A stretch of DNA of 64,000 bases, from assembly GCA_963817335.1 (NCBI GenBank), contig CAWFNX010000005.1, forward strand, positions 1,488,001 through 1,552,000, written 5' to 3'. Position numbers and translations under genes: made by a program. Origin of the DNA: AV40 sp963817335. GTDB lineage: Bacteria; Verrucomicrobiota; Verrucomicrobiia; Chthoniobacterales; UBA10450. Shown here one piece after another: positions 7,793 through 15,623 of the stretch (its first letter is position 1; the number at the start of each line of letters is the position of its first letter). The notes beneath the pieces are model-generated. The model searched no databases and had not been told where the DNA came from. It saw nothing but the letters and a program-made list of their open reading frames with translations.

Positions 7793-8353
7793 TCATTTCG
7801 GTCCGATGCGCCGGGTCCAGTCCACCAGATTCTGTAGAAGTCCGATGATATGTTCCCTCGTAGGCACGTCTGTTAAATTTCCTTCCTGATCGAAGCGGTC
7901 CATGGCGTGGCTGATCAGCACCTCGGGCTGGTTGATTGGGAACATGTTGAGATACACGAGAATCTGCCGCAGATGATTTTGCGCGCGCGCGGTGCCGATG
8001 GCTCCTGTGGATGCACCCATGATCGCGGCCGGTTTGCCATTCCAGGCGCTGTCGCCGTGGGGACGCGAAGCCCAATCAATTGCATTTTTCAATACGCCGG
8101 ACACCGACCAATTGTACTCCGGCGTAACAAGCAGAATCGCATTCGCCTCGCGTATGCGTCTTTTCAGCTCGGTGACTTTGGCCGGCGGATTCTGCTCCTC
8201 GTCCTGATTAAACGGAGGAATGCTATCAAGCTCGAACGTTTCGACAGTTGCGCCTTTCGGAGCAAGTTCAGTTGCAGCCCGCAGCGCCGCGCGATTGTAG
8301 GATCCGAGTCGCAAGCTGCCAGCGATACCGAGAATACGGATTGGTGTATTCAT
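7793..8353 (-). CDS. NADPH-dependent FMN reductase (flavodoxin-like quinone/chromate reductase family)
   Basis: A 186-residue cytoplasmic flavoenzyme that transfers electrons from NAD(P)H via FMN to quinones, azo dyes or metal ions. The FMN phosphate loop GIAGSLRLGSYNRAALRAA (about residues 9-27) and the family signature TPEYNWSVSGVLKNAIDWAS (about 76-95) are intact. Length is normal. It is the last gene of a minus-strand set (hydrolase, NmrA-type reductase, cupin, this gene) that lies downstream of a 20-bp palindrome, which suggests a quinone or electrophile response. The exact substrate is not visible. Confidence 0.88.
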   Translation of the reverse strand: MNTPIRILGIAGSLRLGSYNRAALRAATELAPKGATVETFELDSIPPFNQDEEQNPPAKVTELKRRIREANAILLVTPEYNWSVSGVLKNAIDWASRPHGDSAWNGKPAAIMGASTGAIGTARAQNHLRQILVYLNMFPINQPEVLISHAMDRFDQEGNLTDVPTREHIIGLLQNLVDWTRRIGPK

Positions 8354-8368
8354 TTGCGAGTGGTCGTC

Positions 8369-8830
8369 TCATTTTTCGTACGGCGTAGTCAGTTCCTTCT
8401 CGTCCGTATCGACTACGAACACGGCCAGCAGCTTCGCGGGTTGGGTCTTGCTCGCGTTCGCACTAACGCTGTGCCGGTCGCCGGGCATCTCGGAGAAGCT
8501 CTGCCCGGTGCGATAGGTAACGACCGGCCCATCGTTGACCGAGCTTCGGATCGCTCCTTCGAGAACAGTCGCGTAGATGAAAGCAGACTTGGGATGAGTG
8601 TGGGCCGGCGACGCACCGCCGGGACCGTATTCGACCAACACACCCTTGATACTTTTGCCCGGCACATTTGGCAGGGCGTGTTCGTAAACCAGCGTCACCT
8701 TTGCATTCTTGTCAGCGGCTATCTCTGAGCCCACGCCGACGGTGCCGACGATGAGCGCGCAAACAATAAGTGCGTAGATAAAGCGCGGCATCCCGACTGG
8801 TCTTGAGGTTGGGATTCGCTTCATTGTCAT
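8369..8830 (-). CDS. Exported cupin domain protein
   Basis: The reading frame extends upstream to 8926, but that stretch overlaps the end of the NmrA-type gene. The ATG at 8830 (MTMKRIPTSRPVGMPRFIYA) gives a clean signal peptide (ALIVCALIVGTVGVGSEIAA) and about 153 residues. The cupin core has GGASPAHTHPKSAFIYATVLEGAI, so motif 1 is HTH..E-like, and the second motif is GDRHSVSANAS. It likely binds a metal in the periplasm; substrate unknown. It lies between the NmrA-type reductase and the FMN reductase, fitting a detoxification operon. Confidence 0.75.
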   Translation of the reverse strand: MTMKRIPTSRPVGMPRFIYALIVCALIVGTVGVGSEIAADKNAKVTLVYEHALPNVPGKSIKGVLVEYGPGGASPAHTHPKSAFIYATVLEGAIRSSVNDGPVVTYRTGQSFSEMPGDRHSVSANASKTQPAKLLAVFVVDTDEKELTTPYEK

Positions 8831-8889
8831 GTTCTCATGATGCGCGGCAGACCGCTGACTGTCATGCGATCTGCCGTCGCGTCCTAAGT

Positions 8890-9663
8890 TCACGCTGCCT
8901 TTTGCGCCGTGGAGCGGCTGAGCCACTCCTCGAAATGTGTCGGGCCGAGGCGCGCGTTGTCGCCGGGAGTAAGGCTTTGATCGTTCAGCTCTGTGCCGAA
9001 GTACTGGGCGTGGGCGTCCGCGTTCACTTTCCGTGGGTCTCGCGTTGCGCTCAAGAAACGCCGGGCGAATTCATCCATTCGGATTGGTTCAGGACCGGCA
9101 ATCTCGATTGTACTGTTTAATGGCTCGGCGAGTGCCACGTCAGTCAGGGCGGCGGCGACGTCATCCGCCGCGATGGGCTGAAAGAGGGCTGGTGATAACC
9201 GAACGCTTTGCCCTTCAGTGGCCGATTGGACGATGCCCTTCGCGAACTCGAAGAACTGGGTCGAGCGAACGATGGTGAATGAAATCCCTGATGCCTTGAT
9301 CAGATTTTCCTGAACCACCTTCGCGCGCAAATAACCGCTCGCGGGAAGCCGGTCGTCGCCGACGATTGACAATGCTACATGGTGCCGTACGCCGGCGGCC
9401 TTTTCCGCAGCAAGCAAGTTGCGCCCTGCGGTCTGGAAGAATTCCATTACCGCCTTGTCGTCCCACGATGGCGCATTCGCGACATCAACAACGACCTGGG
9501 CGCCCTTAAGTGCTTGAGCCACTCCGTCACCAGTAAAGGTGTTGACGCCCGATTTGGGTGACGCTGCCAACACCTCGTGCCCGCGCTGACGAAGATTGTT
9601 CACGAGCTTTGTTCCGATGAGGCCAGTGCCTCCGATGACCACGATTTTCATTTTCTTATTCAT
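8890..9663 (-). CDS. NmrA-like NAD(P)-binding reductase, copy 1
   Basis: A 257-residue atypical short-chain dehydrogenase. The dinucleotide-binding loop VIGGTGLIGTKLV lies at residues 9-21, and the NmrA/SDR-a5 layout (VVDVANAPSWDDKAV, FFQTAGRNLLAAEKAAGVRH, TIVRSTQFFEF, GPEPIRMDEFARRFL) is complete. Such proteins act as NAD(P)H-dependent reductases or redox sensors. A closely similar paralogue is at 58521-59276, again next to an alpha/beta hydrolase. It starts MNKKMKIVV; the second ATG (MKIVV, 9651) matches the paralogue's start. Confidence 0.85.
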   Translation of the reverse strand: MNKKMKIVVIGGTGLIGTKLVNNLRQRGHEVLAASPKSGVNTFTGDGVAQALKGAQVVVDVANAPSWDDKAVMEFFQTAGRNLLAAEKAAGVRHHVALSIVGDDRLPASGYLRAKVVQENLIKASGISFTIVRSTQFFEFAKGIVQSATEGQSVRLSPALFQPIAADDVAAALTDVALAEPLNSTIEIAGPEPIRMDEFARRFLSATRDPRKVNADAHAQYFGTELNDQSLTPGDNARLGPTHFEEWLSRSTAQKAA

Positions 9664-9744
9664 GTCTTTTTCTCTTTCTGCTTTGGGGGATTGTGACGCG
9701 CGGCAGACCGCTGCGTATCATGCGATCTGCCGCCGCGTCTAAGT

Positions 9745-10590
9745 TTACGCTGCCTTTCGCGCCAGCTCCTGACCGTGCAAAAACTCGAGCAAGTGCGAAT
9801 TCACCCAATCGGCATGGGTTGCGGTTATGCCATGCGGGGCGCCCGGATAGTAGATTTCCTGCGAGCCTTTGATCAGCTTCGCCGCTCTCTTCGCCGAATC
9901 TTTGATTGGAACGATCTGATCGTCTTCCCCGTGCATAACGAGGGTTGGCACGTCGAACTTTTTCAAATCCTCCGTTTGATCCGTTTCCGAAAACGCCTTG
10001 ATGCTTTCGTAGGCGTTCAGCAGGCCGGCCTGCATGCTCCACAGCCAGAACTGATCGAGCATTCCCTGCGAGACTTTTGCCCCGGCCCGATTCGCGCCGT
10101 AGAAAGGTACGGCGAAATTTTTCCAGAATTGCGAAGGATCCTTAAGGAGATCCACCCGGAGTTTGTCGAACACTTCAATTGGGAGACCGTCGGGATTGGC
10201 GGCAGTCTTAACCAAGAGCGGCGGGACCGCGGAAATGAGGACCGCTTTCGCGACCCGCTTCGTCCCGTAGCGTCCGATATAGCGCGCGACTTCTCCACCG
10301 CCGGTCGAGTGACCCACTAGCGTTACGTCTTTGAGGCCGAGTGCTTCGATGACGGCTGCGAGGTCGTCGGCATAGCCATTCATGTCATTTCCGACTGAGG
10401 TTTGAGTCGATCGTCCATGGCCACGGCGGTCATGGGCGACAGCTCGAAAACCGCGTTGCGCGAGGAATAGCATTTGGCCATCCCAAGCGTCGGCGTTTAA
10501 AGGCCAGCCGTGCGAGAACGTCACGACCGGGCCTTTACCCCAATCCTTATAATAGATTTGCCTACCATCTTTCGTTGTAATTGTGCTCAT
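9745..10590 (-). CDS. Alpha/beta hydrolase, cofactor-free haloperoxidase-like, copy 1
   Basis: A 281-residue cytoplasmic hydrolase of the non-haem chloroperoxidase/esterase group. The oxyanion motif FSHGWPLNADAWDGQM (about residues 25-40), nucleophile elbow GHSTGG with Ser95, acid in HGEDDQIVP (Asp224) and PHG with His253 complete a catalytic triad. It is first in the minus-strand operon with the NmrA-type reductase. The 20-bp palindrome at 10654-10673 lies 64 bases before its ATG, placing it as the likely regulatory site. Members hydrolyse esters or form peracids; the natural substrate is unknown. The paralogue at 59290-60126 has diverged more than its neighbour has. Confidence 0.87.
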   Translation of the reverse strand: MSTITTKDGRQIYYKDWGKGPVVTFSHGWPLNADAWDGQMLFLAQRGFRAVAHDRRGHGRSTQTSVGNDMNGYADDLAAVIEALGLKDVTLVGHSTGGGEVARYIGRYGTKRVAKAVLISAVPPLLVKTAANPDGLPIEVFDKLRVDLLKDPSQFWKNFAVPFYGANRAGAKVSQGMLDQFWLWSMQAGLLNAYESIKAFSETDQTEDLKKFDVPTLVMHGEDDQIVPIKDSAKRAAKLIKGSQEIYYPGAPHGITATHADWVNSHLLEFLHGQELARKAA

Positions 10591-10653
10591 AGGGTTTTTG
10601 TTTTCTGTTTTTTAATTGGTGTACTTTACGAAAGGAAACGCCCGTTCGAGGTC

Positions 10654-10673
10654 AAGGTAACTTAAGTTACCTT
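10654..10673. promoter_or_regulatory. Perfect 20-bp palindrome, likely operator of the hydrolase operon
   Basis: AAGGTAACTTAAGTTACCTT is identical to its reverse complement over all 20 bases, with no loop. It lies 64-83 bases upstream of the hydrolase ATG (minus strand). A loopless palindrome suits a dimeric repressor such as HxlR, MarR or TetR types rather than a terminator. Regulator identity is inference; none is encoded next to it. Confidence 0.6.
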
Positions 10674-10732
10674 TTTCCCGTCCCGAATCGTCTGATCATC
10701 GAGGGGAGGCAGCGCGGCCAATCGTTTGTTAG

Positions 10733-10764
10733 AAAAAACGGCCGAACGTTTTCACGTTCGGCCG
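10733..10764 (-). terminator. Rho-independent terminator of the 10822-11286 gene
   Basis: On the minus strand CGGCCGAACG, a six-base loop, and CGTTCGGCCG form a perfect ten-pair stem (10739-10764) followed directly by six T (10738-10733). It sits 58 bases after the stop at 10822. Confidence 0.9.
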
Positions 10765-10821
10765 CTGTTGACTAAATGTATCGTTGGCAGAAGACGCAGA
10801 CGTCTACGGCCGAATCACAGG

Positions 10822-11286
10822 CTACGACTTGTCGTAAGCCAACTTGCTCGTGACTTTCGCGCCTTTGGCGTTGGTCATCGTGCTTGTAACCGTGCGGCTC
10901 TTTCGATCGGTGGCCACGACGATCGTGCCGTCACCAACAGTTTTGCCATCCTTTTGGGTCACCATGTCGATAGTGTCTTTGCCGTTCATTTTGAACGAGC
11001 GTTGATCGGCCTGCGGATCGCCGGTGATCGGATAGAATTTGCCGTCCATTTTCCCGGTCCAGACGCTGTGAGTTTTGTTACCGTCAGCGTCGGTTCCGTC
11101 GACCGTGCATTTGTTCTGGTCGCCAACCTTTTCCCACACTACGAGGGTGGTTTTACCGGCGCCGTCGCCGAAGGTGGATTTGCTTTCGTTCAGTTTCCAC
11201 GTGCCCAATGTCGGGTTGTTCGCGAAACACATTGCGGCTGCCGCGACCGAAAGCGCCAGCGTTAAACCAATTGTTTTTGTTTTCAT
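10822..11286 (-). CDS. Small secreted protein of the G-T-W-K-L-N type
   Basis: A 154-residue exported protein: signal peptide MKTKTIGLTLALSVAAAAMC through about residue 22, then a beta-rich domain beginning NPTLGTWKLNESKSTFGDG. This opening is shared by many small lipocalin-like secreted proteins of Acidobacteriota and Verrucomicrobiota, without known function; the protein at 39585-40364 opens the same way (VGKWKFNPDKSQ). It has its own strong terminator and stands as a single gene, so it may be well expressed. No catalytic residues are evident. Confidence 0.78.
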   Translation of the reverse strand: MKTKTIGLTLALSVAAAAMCFANNPTLGTWKLNESKSTFGDGAGKTTLVVWEKVGDQNKCTVDGTDADGNKTHSVWTGKMDGKFYPITGDPQADQRSFKMNGKDTIDMVTQKDGKTVGDGTIVVATDRKSRTVTSTMTNAKGAKVTSKLAYDKS

Positions 11287-11478
11287 TGAATCTTTTTCTT
11301 CTAATCACGAGGAATACCCGTGCGTTTTGAGTGGACCGGGCCCATTGTTTTGACCGCGACGGACAACGGTCGATGCTATTGTCGCCGAACCGGTTGAGAT
11401 AACCGGATGCTCGCTTGCTGGGCGTTAGAGCCTAATAGTCCACCCTACCGGTAAGTCAATTGGTTTCGGCGCCGCTGC

Positions 11479-11557
11479 GAGCAAAGGGCAAAGGGCAAAG
11501 CGGAAAGCGGAAAGTGAAAAGTGAAAAGTGAAAAGTGAAAAGAAAGTTGAGGCGTTG
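11479..11557 (+). repeat. CAAAGGG, CGGAAAG and GTGAAAA arrays ending in TTGAGGCG
   Basis: GCAAAGGGCAAAGGGCAAAG, then CGGAAAGCGGAAAG, then four GTGAAAA units with period 7, then AGTTGAGGCGTTGA. This shows that several array families can be stacked. The rest of the 280-base spacer (11287-11478) is presumably promoter region and holds no gene. Confidence 0.75.
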
Positions 11558-11567
11558 AATCGAGCGA

Positions 11568-12068
11568 CTAGATGCCGTCACCGTTTACGGCGCGAAGCCG
11601 GACGTTGATCTCGCCTTTCAGGGCGCGGTGAATAGGACAGGTAGCAGCAGTCTTCATTAGCTCGCTTCGTTGTTCGGCGGTGAGCGGACCCATCAGCTCG
11701 ACTGCAACGTCGATCCGATCGATCATCCCATCTTTAGTCACGCATTCTTCACAATCGTTGGGGTGGATCCGCGAATGACTTAGCGAGACACGAATATTTT
11801 CCAGCGGCCATTTCCTCTTGCGGGCCTGTAGTCCCACCATCATCGACGTGCAGGCGCCGAGCGAGGCCATCAGATAATCGTGTGGATCGGGGGCGACGTC
11901 CGTGCCGCCAAAACTGACTGGTTCATCCGCCTGGAACTGGTGGTTACCAGCGTTGATTTCCTGAACGAAATTACGTCCGCTGCCGTGCACCACCACATGT
12001 GGATTGGGGAGGTTGCCTGGTTGAGTTGCAGTTAAGGTTGAGGTCAAGGTTGCCGTGTTTGTCTCCAT
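11568..12068 (-). CDS. OsmC family peroxiredoxin-like protein
   Basis: The frame is open to 12191, but the ATG at 12068 (METNTATLTSTLTATQ) gives the normal family length of 166 residues and leaves a proper spacer to the divergent helicase gene. OsmC-type proteins reduce organic hydroperoxides with two cysteines: Cys73 in SLGACTSMMVGL and Cys144 in TCPIHRAL. The family motif GGTDVAPDPHDYLMASLGAC is complete. It acts in the cytoplasm and fits the redox theme of nearby genes. Divergent from the RhlE gene. Confidence 0.88.
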   Translation of the reverse strand: METNTATLTSTLTATQPGNLPNPHVVVHGSGRNFVQEINAGNHQFQADEPVSFGGTDVAPDPHDYLMASLGACTSMMVGLQARKRKWPLENIRVSLSHSRIHPNDCEECVTKDGMIDRIDVAVELMGPLTAEQRSELMKTAATCPIHRALKGEINVRLRAVNGDGI

Positions 12069-12244
12069 AGTTTGTCGCTTCTTTGATGCACAACGTTGCC
12101 CAGGTGGGAAGAGGACACTCAGCCGGACTTGCGAAACAATGAGCGTTTTTTGCGGAAGGCAGGCTAACGAACTGACGATCACGAATGACAAATGTGAGAA
12201 GAACAGGTGCTTTATGCGCCTAACAGACGATAGTACCGTTACTT

Positions 12245-13570
12245 ATGTCATTCCGCGCACTCAATCTCTCCCCCCAAATGTTACAGGCCGTGCAAGATGC
12301 GGGCTACACGGAGCCGACTCCGATTCAGATCGCAGCCATCCCGCTTATTCTCGCGGGACACGACGTCATCGGGATCGCGCAGACGGGCACGGGAAAGACG
12401 GCCGCGTTCGTTCTTCCGATTCTAATGAAACTGGCGGAGTCGACGAAGAACGGTCACAGGCGCGGGACGCGCGCGCTGGTGGTTGCGCCGACTCGTGAGC
12501 TGGTGGTGCAGATCGAAGAGAACGTTCGCGCGTATGCGAAGCACGTTCCGTTGCGGATGGCCACGGTTTACGGCGGAGTGAGCGAGCGTCCGCAGATCGC
12601 GGCGTTGCGTTCCGGGGTCGATCTAGTCGTAGCTACGCCGGGACGGTTGATCGATCTAATGGACCAACGAGTAGCCAATCTTTCCGGCATCGAGTTTCTC
12701 GTGCTCGACGAGGCGGATCGAATGCTCGACATGGGTTTTCTTCCGCCGATTCGCCGGATCGTGAAAGCGTTGCCGCAAAAACGGCAGACCCTGATGTTCT
12801 CCGCTTCGCTCTCGAGAGAGATCGAGCAGCTGACTCACCAGTTTCAACATTCGCCCAAGATCGTGGAGATTGGCCGGCGCGCGAACCCGGCCGACACAGT
12901 CACCCAGTTTGCCTACGAAGTTCGCCCACATTTGAAAGCCGCCCTGCTGCTCCACTTGTTAGGCGACCCAAAGTTCGACACGGTTCTTGTTTTTGCCCGG
13001 ACCAAGCGCGGCGCCGACAAGATCGCGCGCCGTCTCGAAAGCAGCGGAATCAAAACGGGAACCATTCATTCCAATCGCTCGCAAAACCAGCGCCTCCGAG
13101 CGTTGAAGGATTTCAAATCGGGGGCCGTCCGTGTCCTCGTCGCCACCGACATCGCCGCCCGCGGCATCGACGTGGATGGGATCTCGCACGTGGTGAACTA
13201 CGATTTTCCGATGCACTCAGAGGACTATGTTCATCGCATCGGACGCACCGGCCGGGCCCATGCCATCGGTGATGCGATCAGCTTTATTACGCCGGAAGAT
13301 CACGGGCCGTTGCGTTCGCTCGAGCGTTTCATCGGGCGCGGGATCGTCCGGAAACGGGCGGAAGGTTTCGACTACAACCAGGCTGCGCCGCCACGCGATG
13401 AAAGGGGAAGGGGAGAACGCCGGCAGTCGCCGCCGAAAATGGAGCCGCGACTACCAGGAAATTCTCCGCGTGGAAGCGGCGAGGCCCCGCGCGGACATAT
13501 CGGGTGGCGTTTCCGGAATGCTTCATCGAACAACCGTCCGCCGCGCCGATCTTATCGAAGGCATCGGTGA
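12245..13570 (+). CDS. rhlE: DEAD-box RNA helicase, RhlE type
   Basis: A 441-residue ATP-dependent RNA helicase. The motifs in order: Q motif GYTEPTPIQIAAIP (residues 20-33), Walker A AQTGTGKT (45-52), PTRELV, TPGRLIDLM, DEAD (155-158), SAS (186-188; usually SAT), ARTKRGADK, VATDIAARGIDVDGISHVVN and HRIGRTGRA. The last 70 residues are basic and Arg/Pro-rich, as in RhlE, where the tail binds RNA. Such helicases help ribosome assembly and mRNA turnover, especially in the cold. The ATG at 12245 starts the Q-motif region as in relatives. Divergent from the OsmC gene. Confidence 0.93.
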   Translation: MSFRALNLSPQMLQAVQDAGYTEPTPIQIAAIPLILAGHDVIGIAQTGTGKTAAFVLPILMKLAESTKNGHRRGTRALVVAPTRELVVQIEENVRAYAKHVPLRMATVYGGVSERPQIAALRSGVDLVVATPGRLIDLMDQRVANLSGIEFLVLDEADRMLDMGFLPPIRRIVKALPQKRQTLMFSASLSREIEQLTHQFQHSPKIVEIGRRANPADTVTQFAYEVRPHLKAALLLHLLGDPKFDTVLVFARTKRGADKIARRLESSGIKTGTIHSNRSQNQRLRALKDFKSGAVRVLVATDIAARGIDVDGISHVVNYDFPMHSEDYVHRIGRTGRAHAIGDAISFITPEDHGPLRSLERFIGRGIVRKRAEGFDYNQAAPPRDERGRGERRQSPPKMEPRLPGNSPRGSGEAPRGHIGWRFRNASSNNRPPRRSYRRHR

Positions 13571-13576
13571 AGAAGA

Positions 13577-13698
13577 GGTTGAGGCGTTGAGATGTTGAGG
13601 CGTTGAGATACTGAGTTGTTGAGTAGAAAAGCTGAAACGCTGAAAAACCTGCAGAGCGCTTGCTGGTCACTGGTCACTGGTCACTGATCACTGATCAC
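13577..13698 (+). repeat. TTGAG array, CTGAAAC motif and an inverted GGTCACT array
   Basis: GTTGAGGCGTTGAGATGTTG and further units (13578-13624), then GCTGAAACGCTGAAA (about 13631-13645), then GGTCACT units (13664-13698). The last is the reverse complement of the AGTGACC family, and is the only array seen in the opposite orientation. Confidence 0.75.
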
Positions 13699-13706
13699 TT
13701 CCCTTA

Positions 13707-14438
13707 TCAATAATGTTGGCCCACGTACTCCCACATTTGGTGATGCCAGTAGGGCCAGTCGTGGCCGCCTTCCGGGCCCCAATCGTCCAGATGATGAGCA
13801 ATGCCACGGTTCTTTAACACCTCGGACATTCGATAGGTCGGTCCGCTGTTCTCCCACGGACCAGAGCCGGTCACGAGTCGGATGTCGCAACTCGCGTAGT
13901 GTTGGAGATACCAGGGATCGCTCTGGTTCGCCATGTAGTCGACCGGGTTATTGAAATAGAAATTGTCATCATACATCCCGTCCATAGAGTCGCGCATATC
14001 ATAAATGCCGGACAGCGCGTAACAGCGTTTCACGTGGTCGGGATGTTTGAACAATGTGTTGGCCGCGTGATAAGCGCCGAGCGATGCGCCTAACGTGGCA
14101 ATCCCGATGCCGGGCGTTTGACATTGGGAATCGATGAACGGGAACACTTCGCTCGCCACATACGAATCGTATTGCGCCTGCATCCAACTGCGATGAAACG
14201 GATGCGCGCCCTTGTTTGAGAACGAATCGCTTTGCACGCCATTGATGCAGAAGATGCGGATGCGCCCCGCCTCGATGTAAGGACTGAGAGTCTTAATCAT
14301 TCCCTGACCTTCCTGTTCGTGCTCGTCGCCCATGCTGGTGGGGAAGGCGAGAAGGGGTGCGCCGTAATTGCCGTAAATGGAGACGCCCATGTCGCGGCTG
14401 AGCCGATTTGAATACCAACGTTGATGATCGCGGTGCAT
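13707..14438 (-). CDS. Esterase D-type alpha/beta hydrolase
   Basis: A 243-residue putative esterase of the PF00756 group. It opens MHRDHQRWYSNRLSRDMGVS, has the strand-turn GAPLLAFPTSMGDEHEQEGQG (about residues 26-46), a nucleophile elbow TLGASLGAYHA with Ser at about 119, and the end PEGGHDWPYWHHQMWEYV with the likely catalytic His. Proteins of this kind hydrolyse carbohydrate esters or glycerol esters; some bind divalent metals. There is no signal peptide, so it is cytoplasmic. It is transcribed alone, with arrays on both sides. Confidence 0.82.
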   Translation of the reverse strand: MHRDHQRWYSNRLSRDMGVSIYGNYGAPLLAFPTSMGDEHEQEGQGMIKTLSPYIEAGRIRIFCINGVQSDSFSNKGAHPFHRSWMQAQYDSYVASEVFPFIDSQCQTPGIGIATLGASLGAYHAANTLFKHPDHVKRCYALSGIYDMRDSMDGMYDDNFYFNNPVDYMANQSDPWYLQHYASCDIRLVTGSGPWENSGPTYRMSEVLKNRGIAHHLDDWGPEGGHDWPYWHHQMWEYVGQHY

Positions 14439-14495
14439 GACGAAGGAAAGTTAGAAGGAGGAAGTAAGAATTAGGAAGTACAAACCCTGATCTGC

Positions 14496-14510
14496 AAGTG
14501 ACGAGTGACC
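14496..14510 (+). repeat. AAGTGACGAGTGACC motif
   Basis: Two GTGAC units of the array family seen at 758, 4420, 6136 and 29140, in plus orientation. Confidence 0.5.
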
Positions 14511-14668
14511 AGACAGAGGAAAGAAGTCAGCGGTCCGCGGCCAGAAGGTGGAAGCTTCTTACGCTTGGTTTCCTTCGTTGACTTTTGTTGAGCAGGATCT
14601 CTGGGTGCTGCGCCTTTGTTGATACGGCGGACGGGAGACCGCCGCTTCTTGATATCCGCGGTAAAAAT

Positions 14669-14863
14669 TTACAGTCCGAGACTGGATTTGAAACCGGTCG
14701 GCACCTGACAGAGCCACTTCTTCATAGCTGGGTTGTACCAGGGCACCTTGGGCGCTGTGCACGCGATATTCGGATTTTGAGCAGCGGGATCGGATAGCGA
14801 GTTAACAGGTACTATCTTGTGGGGAAAGTTGCCGTGAGCCAAATCGGGGTCGTATCTAAACAT
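14669..14863 (-). pseudogene. Possible remnant of a small cysteine-containing secreted protein
   Basis: The minus frame ends VPVNSLSDPAAQNPNIACTA, PKVPWYNPAMKKWLC, QVPTGFKSSLGL and stop. The composition and the paired Cys look protein-like, but no signal peptide or start context remains: its upstream end runs into the GGGGTCGTATCT/TTGAG repeat at 14846. I cannot name a family. It could be a chance frame. Confidence 0.3.
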
Positions 14864-14912
14864 TCAACATTTTGAGAAGTTGAGTCGTTGAGGGTTGAGT
14901 GGTTGAGGAGAG
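14846..14912 (+). repeat. GGGGTCGTATCT element with TTGAG array, copy 2
   Basis: GAGCCAAATC then GGGGTCGTATCTAAACATTC and AACATT, followed by TTGAGAAGTTGAGTCGTTGA and further units to about 14910. Nearly the same as the copy at 17945-18025, including the GAGCCAAAT lead. Confidence 0.75.
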
Positions 14913-14982
14913 CTGAGCAGCGAGCTGGCCACGCGTAATCGTAAGCGGATTGGCAGCGTGAGTTGCGATCTTTTATTTTAAT

Positions 14983-15087
14983 ATGACCAAGCGCAAACTT
15001 GGGAAGAGCAGCCCCTTGGAAGTTTCGGCAGTCGGGCTCGGCTGTATGGGCATGAGGCAAGAGCGAACAGGTAACAGCACCGGTTAG
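14983..15087 (+). pseudogene. N-terminal fragment of an aldo/keto reductase
   Basis: From the ATG the frame reads MTKRKLGKSSPLEVSAVGLG and CMGM, the exact opening of aldo/keto reductases, then changes to unrelated sequence and stops after 34 codons. The break (about 15051) is where homology with the segment at 18045 begins, so a rearrangement replaced the rest of the gene. Its stop overlaps the stop of the convergent CMD gene. Confidence 0.65.
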
Positions 15088-15623
15088 CCCGGTTTGTAAA
15101 TCTGATCGCTGCCGACATCGAACACGCGATTCCAACGCGCGCGATAATTTTCGAACGCGATCTGCGCACTCAATTGCATGAGTTGTTCTTCCGAAAATTT
15201 TTGTCGCAAGCGCGCATAGAGATCGTCTGAGATATTGGAAGGCGCGGTGACCATGGCGTCGGCGAGCTCAATCACGACTCGCTCGGTGTCGTTGAAGATC
15301 GAGAGATCATTCCCCAAGACCGCGCGCAGTTTGTCATCGGTCAGGCCGGCTTTTCTGCCCACGGCAGAATTGATGTCTATTCAGAATGGGCAACCGATTC
15401 GCGTGGCGGTGCGGACTTTTCCGAGCTGAATATAGCGCAACGAAACCAGCCGTTTTCGGCCAAGAGCCATCTCCATGAGGATGCCGCCCCAAACAATGCC
15501 TGGAACTCGCGCCTGGATTTTGACCGGCGTGAATTCTTTGCCGAACATTTTGCGCAAGGCTCGGTAGAACCAGCGCAGATGCCACGGCGCCTGTTTTCGC
15601 TCCAATCCGGCAACGCGTGCCAT
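15084..15623 (-). CDS. CMD/AhpD-family protein with in-frame TGA: candidate selenoprotein
   Basis: A single frame of 179 codons runs from the ATG at 15623 to the TAA at 15084, interrupted only by TGA at codon 81 (15383-15381). AGGGGAG stands 6 bases before the ATG (MARVAGLERKQAPWHLRW). The protein is a carboxymuconolactone decarboxylase family member: the N-terminal half ends VRTATRIGCPF, then TGA, then IDINSAVGRKAGLTDDKLRA. Family members have CPFC here, so TGA replaces the second Cys of the redox CxxC (Cys78-Pro-Phe-Sec81). Eleven bases after TGA a perfect 7-bp stem with a GTG loop follows (15353-15369), placed as in bacterial SECIS elements. The alternative is a nonsense mutation. The adjacent gene on the other strand is an SBP56 oxidase. 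Confidence 0.7.
15353..15369 (-). promoter_or_regulatory. Candidate bacterial SECIS hairpin
   Basis: On the minus strand TTCTGCC-GTG-GGCAGAA forms seven perfect pairs. The loop starts 18 bases after the TGA codon and has G first, within the usual bacterial SECIS spacing (about 16 to 37 bases) and loop rule as I know them. It lies inside the coding frame. Confidence 0.6.

Noticed and set aside
15084..15362. Two separate short genes for the CMD protein (15084-15362 and 15381-15623)
   Set aside because: Both halves are in the same frame and join across one TGA at a conserved Cys position; a single Sec-containing gene explains them better.
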